The position numbers were made by a program, and so were the translations under genes. From positions 2,639,236 through 2,703,235 of the forward strand of contig SCHM01000003.1 of NCBI GenBank assembly GCA_004123355.1: 64,000 nucleotides of DNA, read 5' to 3'. This document shows positions 1 through 13,450 of the stretch, piece by piece. The notes under the pieces are model-generated. The model saw only the letters and a program-made list of their open reading frames with translations, was not told the origin of the DNA and ran no database searches. Source of the stretch: Amphirosellinia nigrospora (lineage: Eukaryota > Ascomycota > Sordariomycetes > Xylariales > Xylariaceae). How positions within the stretch are numbered: position 1 is the first letter of the stretch; the number at the start of each line of letters is the position of its first letter.

Positions 1-2897
1 GCTTGTTTAAAAGTGATTGGAATGTGGCCGTATTGGATATATGCTGCATCATGCCAACGCGAACCTCATCCTCGTACATAGATGGGACATGCAAGATACA
101 GCTTAACCTAGCTACAGCTGCAATGCTTAGCTTCAAATGCTCGTCGTCAACAATGTCAAAAGCGCTACCTTCATTGAGGGCAGCTGACAATGCGGCGATA
201 AGTAGATCATCAAGAAATTTTAGCATTTTCATAAAGAGTGGCAGTCGTGTTTCGTTGGAAGCACCAATGTATGGATCGCGTTCGAAATCATTGACAATCA
301 TCTCAATACTTTTCAAACAACAAGAAAACTGCTTAGTCTTGTAGCCGATTGCGTCATACGCATCACCAAGACGCGTCCAAAGAAATAAGCGTAGTTCGGT
401 GCTCGTGCCCTGTAGAAATTTCCAAAGATCACGAAGACCTTGACTCGCGGTCTCAGCAATCGGCCGCTTTTCTTCAGTCGATGGTGATTCCGCAAGCTCA
501 CGGCTGACAGCTTCACCTTCAGGCTGGGCTGGCTGATTGTCAACAGTAAAGACTGATGATGGGTTGAGTACAGGCTCCAAGCTTTCAATTACCGAAACAG
601 GATCTTTCAGGTCGGTCTGAAACAACCCGAGGAAGAAATCCATAGTGGTAAGCTTGGATATCTCCCTGTCTGCTGCGAGTGCAGACACTTCAGGCATGAT
701 CGCATTGTTAGGGAGTAGAATGTCAACGGTCGTTTGTTCCTCGCCAAGCCGATCACGGAGACTTTTCCAGCATTGCAAAACATGCTCTCGCTCTGCACCC
801 TCTGTAAGAGTTACGGCGAACACAGAAGACCATAGAAATCGCATTGACAACGAGATATCATCGGTCTCAGCCCGCTCCCTACTCAATTGCGCGGCTAGAG
901 AAAACCAGCGTGCTAATCTAGCTTTTGTTTCAACGCGTGTAGCGAAGTCTACAGCGCTATTTGGGTTGGTAATACGTTCATAGATGTCTAAATGTAGCTC
1001 GAACTGCATTTGAACTAGTCGGTCAACAGCGTCCCGTGCATGTTCGGGGTACTCAGCTTGGGTACCACATAGAAGCTCATGTTTCGTCCGATGATAGATA
1101 TCCTCATGGAGATGACTTATTATCTGCACTACTGCTCTTTTCATTTCATCAGACCATGTGCTTGTAAGATAGTTCTCACAAAGATGCTGGATCCATTGGA
1201 AAATGACTTCGGGAACATCCATCCAGCCATCGTTGATTTTCTGTACGAAATCAGCAAGACCCCTAGTTTCGTGAAATAGAGGTTTGGAGGTATGATGCTG
1301 GGAACCTGGTTTGGAGTATTCGAGAAAGGACGACAATCCTATTGGCGAGGCGGTTTTCTTGGTCAACAAGATCTTTGCATGCTCGTCGACAAATTTCATT
1401 AATGAGTCGCGCAAATCGACCATAGGACGACGGGTCAGTTTCGAAGTCCGTGTATCCGAAGCACAAGAATCTATCACTTCACCTAGGCGCTCGAGAGTGG
1501 CTTTGTCTTCTATGCCTAGGTTCTCAGCTATGTTGCGGGTCATCTGGAAAAGGTTCTTATCCGCAGCCTGAAGTGGTTGTAGTTGGGCAGCTAGAAGGGT
1601 ATTCGAATCTAACACTTCCCCAGCGGTCTCACGACGGCGAGTGCGTTTACTCCTTTTCTGATCTACTGCTTCCTCCTCCCCACCATCGGGAAGACCAGCA
1701 ACGGACTGAGACCGTTTACGTGACATGGTGAAGCTACCTCGGTCCAGTAAGCGGTCGTCCATGGCACTTTCGTTCTCAATGCGGGTCTCTCTAGGAGTTT
1801 CAGCATGGTCATCTTTTGATGTAGAGGGCGAGTCGGTAGTTTGCACTTGTTCTGTTGGGCCCTGATCATCATCCCTTGCGCTTTTGGGCGTTCTACGAGA
1901 GTCTGCACGTCATCGCCGACCTCTGGTATCTCAGGTATATCAATCATGACTTTGCCTGCACCCACACCATCAGACCTTGCGTAAGCAAGAACTGCCAACC
2001 CAGATCGACCCAGGATGGGCTTGAAACATGGATATGGCACTGCCGCGAGGTGGCTTTGCTGATTGCCGGCTTGAGAGGTACAAGTAATTTAGTAGGATCT
2101 GGAAGAAAGGGGAGCGGGTCTATATATCTCTTGAGGGCTTCGGGCATCAACTTCTTGGTGAAAGGAGCCATGGCAGGATGGCTCAGGGAAATCTGGTCAG
2201 ACAACACTTGCAGCTGCTGTTTCAACTGCTCACCCGCGAAGCCCTCGGCAAGGGAGGGTGGTTCGACCTCGTCAACAGCCGGGTCATCGTCTAGTTCAAT
2301 AGCGGCCTCGAGACAATAGCGGCTGATCCTCGTACCATTGAGGAAAGCAGCGACGCGAGCAGTCCGCCTCCATAATTCCGCATCGGATGGGTCCTGGTCC
2401 AAGGCAGCACTATATTCATCCAGAGCTCGCGGGGCTTGGGCGAGGGTCTGCTTGTCATCTAGCAATGAGGAGCCGTCTACCCGGCTCACCTTGGCCCGGT
2501 GGCGAATGACATCGAGGGCAAACTGGCCATGGTTCTTGTAGGCTAAATAAAGCGTCTGAGGCAGACTGCTCGCGCCACCGTCGATGTCGGGCTGGGCCAC
2601 GTCGAGAGCATGAGGAAAAGCTGAGTGCGCAGACAGGTCGCGACCGTCTGCGTGCGTCTCTGCGCGGTCAAACTCGGTAGCGCTCTCCGGAAGATGGAAA
2701 ATTTCGGACTGGAAAAGATGGTCGTAGGCAGCGGCGGCGTCTTGGTAATGCTCGGGCCCTTGGGCATGCAGTTTAAGGGCAGTCTGAAAGCGCTTGAGGG
2801 CTTCGTCTATTTGGAGTTCGCGGGAGGTGTCGACCTCCTCGTCGGATTCTCTTCGGGCTCGAGATTGATGGCCGCGAAGGCAGGCTGTATTTGCCAT
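1..2897 (-). CDS. HIR3: Histone transcription regulator 3 homologue (HIR complex), 3'-truncated by window edge, frameshifted
   Basis: Hir3 (CABIN1 in animals) is the large TPR scaffold of the HIR histone chaperone, which deposits H3-H4 independently of replication and represses histone genes in the nucleus. The N-terminus shows the family signature: an acidic SDEEVD segment, an IDEALKRFQTALKLHAQGPEHYQDAAAAYDHLF TPR-like helix pair, then LFQSEIF and more helical repeats, with DAELWRRTARVAAFLNG near residue 170. A later part carries a basic KRSKRTRRRE nuclear-localisation-like stretch (about 1610-1680) and long helical segments towards position 1. The frame changes several times: near the start (about 2860-2890), near 1960, and again near 1700. 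Each change is explained by one missing base, so I treat it as one gene read through base-calling errors. The start at 2897 is the best ATG. It is divergent from the Bud7 gene. Family assignment is fairly sure; exact exons are not. Confidence 0.8.
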
Positions 2898-3789
2898 TAG
2901 CTATCGTCTAACCGTGAATCTCGTCGACAATCATCGAATGGGTCGTCTTGCCATAGTGTAGTCTCGAACCGTGCGTCACAGCTTCGCTGATCTTCAATCC
3001 GTGAGAAGGCGAGGCAGAATGCGCCGTCGCATAATGACATTACCTCTACGCTATGAGAATGCTATAACGTTGCTCGACGGACGGATGTTTGGCTTATCAT
3101 GTACAATTTGGGATTTGCGGGTTTGCCTGGTAGATATTGTACAGTAGGTACAGTACAGATGATACCTATTGTCTAAGTACCTAGTGGGTTAGCAAGGATG
3201 AACTGTCCGCGCGACGAAGTGCTTGATTTACAGTACGATGCAGCGCGCATCCAAATCGGCTTAGATCTAACCACTTAGTAGTACATAGGTACCCGGTAGC
3301 TATGCCGTTAGCAGAGGTGCTGGTTAGGAAGTGTACCTACAAGAGAACCCTCCCAGCTGTGGTGGGAACCTGGTGGCGAGATGGTCCGTGCGGGTTTGAG
3401 TTGGCAGCTCTTACCCTGGGCAGAAACCCCTTGGCGCTGCAGGTGCAGGTACCTCCTGCGTACTTACTCAACGATTCATTGCAGTACAGTGAGCTGCTAC
3501 TATACAGTCCATTGGACGGGCCTTGTATCAGCAGCTCAAGGCGTCGTTGTGCCTCACATCATTTTACGAACCACCACCAGCCTAGTGCTCTTTATTTCAA
3601 CGTCCTTGAGAACATACAACCCCGGCCCTGACACCATCTCCAACATCTCCAACCATACAGTACATACTAGTCCCGAGAGCCGCAGTCTAGCAAGATACGC
3701 CGCGTGTTTAGCCGAGCTAGGAGCTAGCAAGGAGAGCTGCCTGCACTCCTTGTCCTCCAAACCGCCGCAACCACCACACCACAACCACA
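2898..3789. other. Divergent intergenic region HIR3 / BUD7
   Basis: This is a shared upstream region of about 0.9 kb for two genes transcribed away from each other. It contains several GTAC and GGTACCTA-type palindromes (for example around 3130-3190 and 3285-3300) and C-rich tracts just before the Bud7 start. Open frames here (3302-3850) show no family resemblance and overlap the probable 5' leader. I see no other gene. Confidence 0.6.
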
Positions 3790-6138
3790 ATGCCGGCGCC
3801 AGCAGTTCCAGAGTAAGTTGGGCCTCTCGATGTGTGCTAAGGCCCCGCTAAGGACCTACACAGGATCTCCGAAGAGGTCATACACGAGTCAATTGATGCC
3901 CGTACCGAGATACTCGTGACTCTGCGCGAGCTTGGTCCCCAGACCTCGTCCACCTGCTCAAGCAAAACCTGAGAAACACAGGCAAGCAGGTACGGCCCCG
4001 TCGTCGCTCTGCGCCCGCGGTTCTTCTCGGCGCATCCATCTCTAACATGAGCTTTACTCTAGACAGGTGTTTACCATCATGTCACCGGCGTTGATGCCTC
4101 CTCCTCGGCCAGTCTCGCTGCCTACATCAACACACTGACCTACAAGGAGCACGGCCAAGCGCCCACCCACAAGATTGTCGAAGGCGTCTACTGCTGCTAT
4201 AATGCCTTCTCCCGCCTTGATATGCGTGTCCATGTTACCATTCCCGGAACTGTTGAGGCGTTCTGCGTCGACGAGAGGGCGAGAAGCGCAAGGCTACCGA
4301 CGAACTTTGGCTTGAGACATACCTATGCAGTGTGTTGCGCGCCTACTCATATGCAGATGACGGGAGCGGAGACACTATACGCAAAATTATGGGTGTGCGA
4401 CGCTTCAATCCTGTTACCAACACTGAGACCGAGCACCGCTTCCTAAGCGCTGCCGAAACGCTTTCTTCCGAGGTTCGTAGCGGCGCATTCGTTGAAACCC
4501 CAAGAAGTCAAGTCAAATGCTAATACATAGTGTTACAGGATGGCAGTTAGGCTCTGATTCCGTCGTGCAAGTGCCCAACAACGTGTCCAATCACCTAACG
4601 GCTGGGCTGTTAAAGTACTTCCACACAACCGGTCGCTTCACCTCTGCTATCAATCTTTTGAGAAGCTCCGAACGCAGAATGTCGAAGTATCCTCACTGCT
4701 CGCCAAGATTCTCTTTATGGGAAACGAGGAGGTACAAGGTATACGAGTGCTTCACCAGGCACTAAAGGAAGCGCCTATGGATTATGTCATGTTGGATTCC
4801 CAAGCCGAATTTCTCATAAAAAAGGCGATAACAGCCGAGACGCCGGCGCAGAAAGAAGAGAGACTGAAAATGGCCCTAGGCTGCGCTGATCGTAGTACTG
4901 TCGCCGCTCCAAGTGAATTTGGGACATGGGCTCGACTAGCCCAAGTGTACGTTGCTCTAGAAGATTGGGAGAACGCCCTGACGATACTTAACTCTTGCCC
5001 AATGTTCAGTACCAGGACAAAGACGCACCCATAATGCCGGAGCCAAAGGAGGTATATCTTCCGACGCTACCCGAAACTCGGCTCGATGAGATCGACAGCG
5101 AACCGGACTCCAGATTTGGGAACAGGTAGACCCAAATTTAGTGAACCTTCGAGCAGCAACCTACCGAGGTACCTTTAAGTTGCATATAATTTCTCACCGA
5201 GATGACAGCGAAGATTGGTTGGGACCAGTTATTGAAGATACGCAGCTCGGTTTTCGTGATGGAGGATGAGTACCGGACTGACAGACAGGACGATGCCTCA
5301 CAGGCTCCACTACAAAGCGCAATCCTAGTACGGATGGCTCCGTGGTTCGCCAGAGCCCTCTACAAATGGGGATCATGAAACCGAGGATGAGGAAAGTAAG
5401 AAGGAAACTGAGGACGATTCCACCACAAACGCCCTGGCCAATGGCAACGGCGATGAAACGGTGGAGAAGCCAACACACACCATCGACCCTGGCGAAGTCA
5501 AAGCCGATGGTGATACCGTAAGACACCTTTTATCCCCTCTCTCCACGATCAATTAGTTATTAATGACACTACAGACGGCGACAACTGACGAGCATCTTTC
5601 TCGGTTAAATAACAAGCGTCTGTGTGAGAGATGGCTGGACAGCCTTTTCATGGTGCTTTACGAGGACCTCCGCGTCTACACTATCTGGAGAACACAGATG
5701 GCTCAGTACCGGGCGCAGTCCATGCAGTACAAGAAGTCACCTGAAGAGTGGGAGATCCTGGGTGCCTTGGCAGAACGCTTGCAGCATCATGATGAGGCAG
5801 CCGAAGCATACAGAGCGTGCCTTGCCGCGCGATTCAGCCCAAAAGCACTATCGGCATCCTTCGCGTCTTCCAGAAGCAGAAGAATACGAGGGACACAGTA
5901 GCAGCCGTCATTCGGTTGGTGACTTGGCAATACCGATGGTACTCAGAATTCTCTCCCGGACTACTTCATACCATACGAGTCCTTATTGAGGGGAAGTGCG
6001 GTTAAAGTACGATCGATTATTCAAGCGACGAGTTTGCCTCAAAACGTGCTTGATCTGACCCATCACTATGCTGCGTTATGCGCGACCTTCCGAAGTAGGG
6101 GACCGACGGCTAGAGATATCCTGACAACAACTGTATAA
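3790..6138 (+). CDS. BUD7: Bud7/Chs5-Arf1-binding protein (exomer cargo adaptor), frameshifted
   Basis: Yeast Bud7, Bch1, Bch2 and Chs6 (ChAPs) bind Chs5 and Arf1 to form exomer, a trans-Golgi coat that exports chitin synthase and other cargo to the cell surface. Recognisable blocks occur in order: ISEEVIHESIDARTEILVTLRELG, THKIVEGVYCCYNAFSRLDMRVHV, LRAYSYADDGSG, VPNNVSNHLTAGLLKYF, TPAQKEERLKMALGCADRST, GTWARLAQVYVALEDW, and a C-terminus with VIRLVTWQYRWYSEFSPGLLHTIR and SLPQNVLDLTHHYAALCATFRS. The first exon is 3790-3812 with donor gtaagt, and exon 2 begins at 3864. The reading frame breaks at CCCC 3937-3940, TTT 4070-4072, GGG 4277-4279, TTTT 4656-4659 and several later points; each is repaired by one added base. 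The end at 6138 is the first stop in the restored family frame. Either a gene with sequencing errors (preferred) or a pseudogene. Confidence 0.8.
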
Positions 6139-6866
6139 ACACTTCAAAATAGTGTTTAGTAATCCGGACTGGGCAGTAGCAGGTGATTGGCCTGGGACCA
6201 TCGATATGAATGGTGCGCTTATACATAACTCAGTAATTACACAGAAAAACGATGAGACTATTAGATACCCGTGAAGCATGAGCACTTTGGTCCCCACTGT
6301 GGGATAGTCCGTGTATTCCAGCTATTCCCATACATCGCACTTTCAACTGTTTTAGTAAGCCTGTTAAAGTAAGGTGTGCGAAGCTACTACAACAAATTAA
6401 CTTTATAAATAAGTGGGTTTCAGATCATGATACCACTTTAGTTTTCCAAAAAGAGGACGCAACATATCGAACAACTAAAGTGAGAGGTTACTACGGGCAA
6501 TTTGGTTACTTAGGGAGTAAAGTGTGAAAGCTGGCTGAGTTCCCAAACTATTCACAAGCAGGATCTTAGGCCTTTTTCATGGTACGAATAACCTATCTAA
6601 GAGCTAGCGACATAACTACCAAGAAGTTAACACTCGGAATTGTAGGTGTTATAATTATATACATACGTTCGTGATGGCTATAATAGGGTAGCTGCTTTGA
6701 CCCGATTGGCCAAAACTCTCCTATAGCTTTCTTTATATGATGTCATAATTCCCATTCAACGCAAACTCAATTATCACAGCAACACCAACGGCTACATATC
6801 GTTTAGCATCAATCTATATTTCTCTAATTTATACGTCGTAGCAGTAGAGGATCCATAGCTTGCGCG
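6139..6866. other. AT-rich intergenic region
   Basis: About 730 bases separate the Bud7 stop from the carrier start codon. The stretch is AT-rich with stops in all frames. I see no RNA gene, repeat or recognisable site. Confidence 0.5.
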
Positions 6867-8214
6867 ATGAGTGGCAGTTCACATGTCGACGTCATGTTAG
6901 TAAGTCGCTTTCGATACAGCTTCTCATCACAGAGAGCTACCGACACAGGCTGGTGGGCGCGCGGCGGCGTTCACAGTTGATGTTATGTTATATATCCTTT
7001 AGACACGCTTAAAACGCGCAGCAAAGCCGGGATTTTCTAAGGACGTTTGTGGACCCCTCGTCCCAGACACGGCTGCCCTCTAGCGGGTATTCAAGGGTCT
7101 ATATCAGGGCATAGGAATCGTCGTCGTCGCTACGCTGCAGCAGCAGTATGTATCCCTACCTCACCTCAAAAAAACAAAATTGTCTCGGCATAATCTCGCA
7201 CGTCCCCTCGAAACCTTGGGATGATTCAACTGTCTACTACAAGCCGTGCGATTTGTAACACCTGGGCTTTTTTACTTGTTTAGGGAACCTTCTTCACCGT
7301 GTACGAGGCTTCGAAGTCATTCCTGGGCCGCCATACCGGCATCCCGCAGCCGCTCGTGCACTCCGGCGCCTCGGCAATCGCGGAATGCGCCTCCTGCCTC
7401 GTGCTCACGCCCGCCGAGGTCGTCAAGCAGAATGCCCAGATGCTGCAACAGCGCGTGTCTAGCGAGGATGGCGGGCGCAGGTCCCGTCCGGGAGATCCAC
7501 CTCTCTACAGGCGCTACGACAGCTAGGCGGCGCCGATGCAGGGCGCCGACGTGAGTATACTTTTTCGTGACTAGTGTTGTTCTTGTTCTGGCAACTTCAG
7601 AGCACAAGCCTTTCCCATTTGAGCCGAAGACAGTGTGCAGATGCTCCCGAAACCCTCTCACAAGTATCACTGACTCTGGATGTTGTAGTACTCTCGGGCT
7701 ACACGGCGTTGGTGGCGCGGAACTTGCCGTTCACCGCCATACAATTCCCTATCTTCGAATTCATTCGAGAGCGAATATGGCGGCGGCGGCGCTGCCGCTC
7801 GACAGGGGCTGGCAGCCACGAACCTGAAGGGCGGAACCTTCTCGAGACGGGCGTCGTCACGGGGGCGAGCGCCGGGTTGGCTGGGAGCTTCGCGGCGCTG
7901 GTGACCACACCAATGGATGTCGTCAAGACCCGAATGATGCTATCCGCGGGACGCGGCGAGCAGGAGGATGTTCGACAGGGCGCTCATGAGCGGACCAGCA
8001 AAGCTGGGCCAGGACATGATCAACGTAACACGCGGGAGGGCTAGCAGTGGCGCGGCAAGTTGTTGCCGAGAGAGGTGTTGTTGGGCTTTTCCGCGGCGCT
8101 GTCCTTCGATCGGTATGGACGGCGGTTGGGAGTGGTCTCTATCTGGGTATGTATGAAGTCGCCAAGGCATGGCTTACAAGTGGCAATGGAGATGACGAGG
8201 ACGGTTTCCCATAG
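6867..8214 (+). CDS. Mitochondrial carrier (SLC25), S-adenosylmethionine-carrier-like, frameshifted
   Basis: Members of this family are inner-membrane six-helix transporters with three repeats carrying P-x-[DE]-x-x-[KR]. All three signatures are visible: YPLDTLKTR near 6990-7020, TPAEVVKQNAQ near 7410-7440 and TTPMDVVKTRMML near 7905-7945. Also present are TVYEASKSFLG, RGYTALVARNLPFTAIQFPIFEFIRER and a C-terminus GLFRGAVLRSVWTAVGSGLYLGMYEVAKAWL, as in Pet8/SLC25A26-type carriers. Exon 1 starts at ATG 6867 with donor gtaagt at about 6900; further introns lie near 7140-7285 and 7550-7690. The frame is broken by extra AT dinucleotides inside TATATAT runs (about 6997 and 7101) and by single-base changes elsewhere. 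Those AT insertions differ from the homopolymer losses seen in other genes, so true decay is possible. SAM as substrate is inferred from the NAQ/FEF motifs; another carrier substrate cannot be excluded. Confidence 0.65.
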
Positions 8215-11200
8215 TGAAAATCATGCAACATCGTATCTCTCTGTTAAGTCTGTATCCATGACTCATCTCTGTGAAACTGCTCCGTTTTAAAGGTGTTGTG
8301 ACTGGCATGGTACGATACTTGGGAAATTTCAAGAGACGGCGATAGACTAATGCAATAATTATAATCTATGTTCTAATTGATAGTAGTTCTATTAACGTAA
8401 AAAATTCTCATCATAGAATGAAACGCTATGTTTGAGATCCTGTCTGCGATGGCTAGCTAGTGAAGGCTAATTACTTCTTTAGACTCAGACCAGATCTAAT
8501 TCCGATATCTTACTACTACTCCTCGAGGAATAAGCTTAACTAGCATGAGAAATGCTGAGAAGGTTCTAAAATCGACGGACTATAAGTGAGTCTTTGTTGT
8601 TTAGCCCTAGAAACATGTAATATATGTTGCCGTCCGATATCTGATGCAATCTGAGCCTAAAGAAACACAATAAGCGCTGTAAGTTAAATGAAACATGCCA
8701 TTCCTTATTCTTCATCGATACAATGGATGAGAAGGACAGCTCTACGTGTTCAATTCTAGACCGACCGGTCAGCATAATTATAGGATCAAATTGAACTGAC
8801 CACTATATGCGGCCATGTCTCAAAAGGGTCAACCGAAGATATTTTAGACGCTGTCAGAAGCTTATCGGCCATCAATATTGTCAGCATGAGACCAGAAGAG
8901 GCCGCCGGCATATCTCGAGTAGGTACCGGACAGAAGAAAGCTGAAGCCGGACCCCGGTGGTCCGTGATGCCGGATATTGGTTCATTGGATGGAGACGAAG
9001 GCCCGGGGTAACTTTCACCTGTGGCCGGCATGGGCGGAAAGGCGGCCCGCTTACCGAACTCTGGGGTGAGAAGTGTAGAGATAAGGTCTCGGTCAGAAAA
9101 GCACATGCGTAACTCATATCTAGATGTCGCCATATCTGGGACCGTGTGAGGAACGACTGTGGGTGCGTCATCTCAGGGTTTTCGATCTACACGCCGCCGA
9201 ACGTCTAAAGAGCCTAATAGCTAATGTGTAGATCAGCCAAAACATAGTAATTGAGGTTTTTTATTCGAGTCGTGTTGCATGCAAGACGAAGATCATCTGT
9301 GTGCCGCGTATCGCCGCGTATCGCCGCGCGGTTATGCCAGATTGTTGACACTACATTATAGTGTTTGGTATTAATGTAGCCCACCATCTCTGCTGTGACC
9401 AAAAAGCGCGGTATTTCCCTCGCCAACCGGGATGAAACCTCGTTGAGACCAAATGGATAGCAAAGAAGTCACGAAATCTCAATGTGAATAGATGCAGATG
9501 TAGAGTAGTAACCACATGAGTGTGGATAGATCTAAATGCCACAATACCAGAATGCATCATTTTGTATGTCGGGGTCAAATTTGCTGTTCAAGAGCCATTC
9601 CCAGTTAGTTCAGGCTGTGGGATGATACATCATCCAGGTCCCTTGCTACGTCACTAAACGCAAGTGATTCCTCTACGTCGTGGGGGTCGCCAACGTGACA
9701 ACAAGAATGACAGAAGAACGGGATCACAACCCACATATATGACCGTTCCTTCAGTATACGTGGTACTCGGCCCTGATCGTCAGGGCCGCAAGTCATCCAA
9801 TTCGTCACCTGAATTCTTGGAGCTATTAGGTAGTCTAGAAGCTCAACGGCGGGTGATAGCACTCGGATACAACCATGTCGTGTGGGTATCAGTGGAGTGC
9901 GAGGCAGGCAGCCAAGATGCACAAGGGAGGATGCGGTTCGCAATTAAGACCATATGAAGAAATCGGTCGACGCGATATTGCCACTGACGGATAAACTGGA
10001 TAGCGAGGCTTCTGAAATCCTTGATAGAGGCGCAGCAGGCATATTGTTGTTAGTCCACTTGGTGCGACACGGGCAATCCGGATATTTAAACTAGAGGCCA
10101 ACCAACAACGGCCAACATGTTGCGTATCGTCATATAGCATCTGGGTCTTGGCCCTGTTGGCCGGATCTTGCAGAAGGAGAATGTCAGATACTCTGCCGTC
10201 TCTACTGTACTATGTAGGTCAGTGTTTATTCTCGCCACGCCTCCCCGTCTGCACACTGCCTGTCGGCAATATGCAGCTACTAGCGAAAGCGAACCACGGC
10301 TGGGACATCAAGGGCTCTGGAGGTCTCGTTTTTAAGCCCCAAGGTTCCGACGCCAAGAACGCGTCTACCTTGTTCAATATTCGCTGCATGGAACCCTCCG
10401 GTGAGTGGATGGTGACTGGGTGACCAGAACAGGCATACCAAAACCCGGTAGCTGTTTGCCTTATTGGAGAACCAGCGAGCGGTTGACACTGGTTTACGGT
10501 AGTTGCCAAAGTTGTTGTGGCAGGCTCAAGGTACACGAGAAGCGATACGCTGTTATGATATGTATGCACTGGCTGTTTTGACGAACAGGCATCAGATTGG
10601 ATATCAGGTGGTTGGTATTCCAAGGGAGAGTTACTGGTAGGTAGGTTGCTTGCACAGCAGACTTGGTCAGAACAGCAATAGATCCGTACATATGTACAGT
10701 ATGCCAGCTGCTTACCTGCCACCTTGCTTCTCGTTCATCCTTCGCTGCATAGCACAGATAGGGGCAACAAGAGCCGAGGAGTGTATTATGCCTGTGCTCC
10801 TACTCAGCTAGTGCCTCGCAACCGAGAACCCATCATTGTGTCCGAATTCATGGCGGATGAGGAGATATACAAGTCACAGGCTTCATTACCTAGACAGCCA
10901 CCGTAGCTCAATTGTAGCATGTGAAAATCAGGGCTTGAGTACAAATAGGTCGGTTCCAAAGTGTTTGGTAGTATACATCAATGCAGTGGTAGTCTAGGGA
11001 CGGAGTGACGGGATCACAAGAAGTTGAGTTGGGGTTGCGTCCAAATCCCTGCAGTATACCTAGCGTAAATTGCTAACTAGTTGGGGCAGTTAACTGGTAT
11101 GGAGCGGTGCCAGATTCATAGCGAGGTCACGTGTTTGTGTATCCAGAAGTGGCTGTGCAGCTATCAGCTATGTAGGTATAGTAGCTTAGTAGGTACATAA

Positions 11201-13450
11201 CCATGATGTAGTAATGAAGAGAGTGGGCACAATGGGCAGATTACAATGCCTTCTCTCGTAAGGATGTAGCTCAAAAACTGAGTTGAAGACGCATAGGTAC
11301 CGCTGTATATCCTTTTAGTACCTACATAACGCAGTTTTAGTCTTCCCGTAACCATACAGTAGCCATGTAATGAACTGATCTATATGTATACTTAGGTTGC
11401 ACAAGGCGCCACAGCTAACTACCTAGGTAGATACCTAACTGAGCACCTCACTGTTGAACCTAAGGATGTATTCCGATAGATATACGCCCCAAGGTCCCTA
11501 TTATTATCGCTAACTCCACCCTCAACCCTCCCAAGGTTCTCATGTATTCTTTTCGATTTTAATTTTCTTCCGACTTCTCAGATATTGCATCTTTGTATCA
11601 GCGCCCTCACCCACTCCTCCTTGTCACTTAGTGTACTCAAGCTCAACGCAATCTCTGTAACGTCACGTCGCATCGCGCCGGGTATGCTTCGCACTGCATA
11701 GGCAGGCCTCTTTATCTGGCTGTTGAGCAGTTCATCAAGATTGCCTGGGTCCTCACATCCTCACGCTCGGGACACACTCACCATCGCATCACACCCCAAG
11801 AGCTGTTATACCCTAGTCGCAAGCCGAACAGCTCGTTGGTGTAGAGAGATTTGTCATTTCCCAGGCATCATAACATAATACCTAGTGTACGCGTAGTCGG
11901 GCGGCAAAGAAAGGTCAGAATTTGGCAAGTCAGCACCAACACCCGAGGCGTCTGCAGAGCCAAACCCACAATACCGCCTGCTAAATCGCTCTCGTGAGTA
12001 CAAGGGAGGCATAGTACCTTCATATGTGTTCATTTGCGCATCCCTCTGTCCGCATGAACCCTACCTATAGGCACTCAAGGTAGAAGGAAGTACGTTATTA
12101 TCTTCTATTATTATCTATTATTGTAAGCCACCGGCCGCTCCCGTCTTATCGTCCTGCTATCCACCAGACTTACCGCGCCTAAATCACGATCTCGTTAAAA
12201 CACGCCCTGTGTTCCTTCTGACATGGTGCATACACACACATGTACAGTCTCTGTCGTTCGCAAACCCACCAGGAACCGTTTGCACACTACGCTAGTCTCT
12301 ATCTCTGTCTCAGGTGGCTCGGAGGATACAGGACACAGCTAAAGATGATGCCCTTGATCGGTCTGACCTTACTACTTGGCGATCAGATACATGAATAGAT
12401 GCATGTGGGTATGTACCGCAACTAGCCAGGTAGCTACGTACGGGCAAGGTACAAATAGGCGAGGGCATAATATTGGTAGGTAGGTATTCCCTATCACCAA
12501 AGCAGCCCTATTGACGTCTGGACCCTGAAGGCCCTCCAACAATAACAACAACATAGGCCGATCCATCTGCCTTCCTTGTTAAGTATCAGGTCATACTGTG
12601 CACGGTATACCTGGACATGGAGCTACCTAGCAGCAGGCCCCTCTGAATGTACTGTATGCTGTACACCTGTGCCCCCCTGTTCAATTCGCCGGCACGTTCC
12701 ACCCCTTCCAGCTTATTCTTCCATTATTACAACGGCCAGTGGCTGCATGGCCGGGAAGCGAAGTTAGGATAGGATAGGGACGAGAATGAGACCGAAGAGG
12801 CAGAATCATAATAATTGATGCCCACAGGATACATGAGACGTTGCTGCTCGCCGTCTTGACAGATATGTACTATCTCGGTATCAATCTATGCACAGGAGAC
12901 AAATCGGTACCACCCTCCTCGCTGCACGAACGAACCATCCAAGCAGCCGCAAAGCTCCATTTCCTTGAATTCCGCTGCAGCGTGCATTTGTTTATTAGTC
13001 GCCGGCCGGGGCGCTAAGACCAAAAGAGTAGCCAAGTGGCTAGACGGAGTCGATGCAAGAGAAAAAAAAAACGCCCATTGCACCGGCAGGTTAAGCTAAC
13101 AGGAATCTCGGCCCAGGGTCGCGTCGAAACACCTCAAACATCGGACCACCACCACCATCGTTTTCTGACCTGCTCTGCTGTTGCGGCGCTGTGTTGCCCC
13201 CTTGGGATCCCATCCCCTGGCTCCTCTCGCGCGCGCACGCACGTCTCGCTTGTCGCATAGCTAGCCACCGGTCTAGGTACTGCACACTACTGTACCGCAC
13301 CGCTCGTCCCGGGGTCCTAGGGCCTGTCCGGTCCAGTCCCTGGTCCGCTGCGGGCTTCGTTACCTATTCGCAGCTGCTGCTGCTACCTCGATTGTGCGTG
13401 CCCCTGCTCGGCCAAACCCCCGTAGCAGTTCCAATTTAAATCAAATCAAA
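8215..13450. other. Long gene-poor interval
   Basis: About 5.2 kb without a gene I can support. Open frames of 60-170 codons occur (8786-9171, 9605-9957, 10148-10722) but overlap on both strands and show no family motif. The 11.1-12.5 kb part has many TAGGTA/TACCTA palindromes. From about 12.9 kb the DNA becomes C/T-rich and GC-richer, consistent with the promoter and 5' leader of the transcription factor downstream. Confidence 0.5.

Noticed and set aside
3790-6138. Bud7 locus as a true pseudogene
   Set aside because: The damage is of the same homopolymer type as in genes that should be essential, so sequencing error is the simpler explanation; left open for confirmation.
8786-9171. Two overlapping minus-strand frames of about 100 codons
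   Set aside because: The Pro/Ser-rich translation is not matched to any family I know, and the overlapping alternative frame is equally open.
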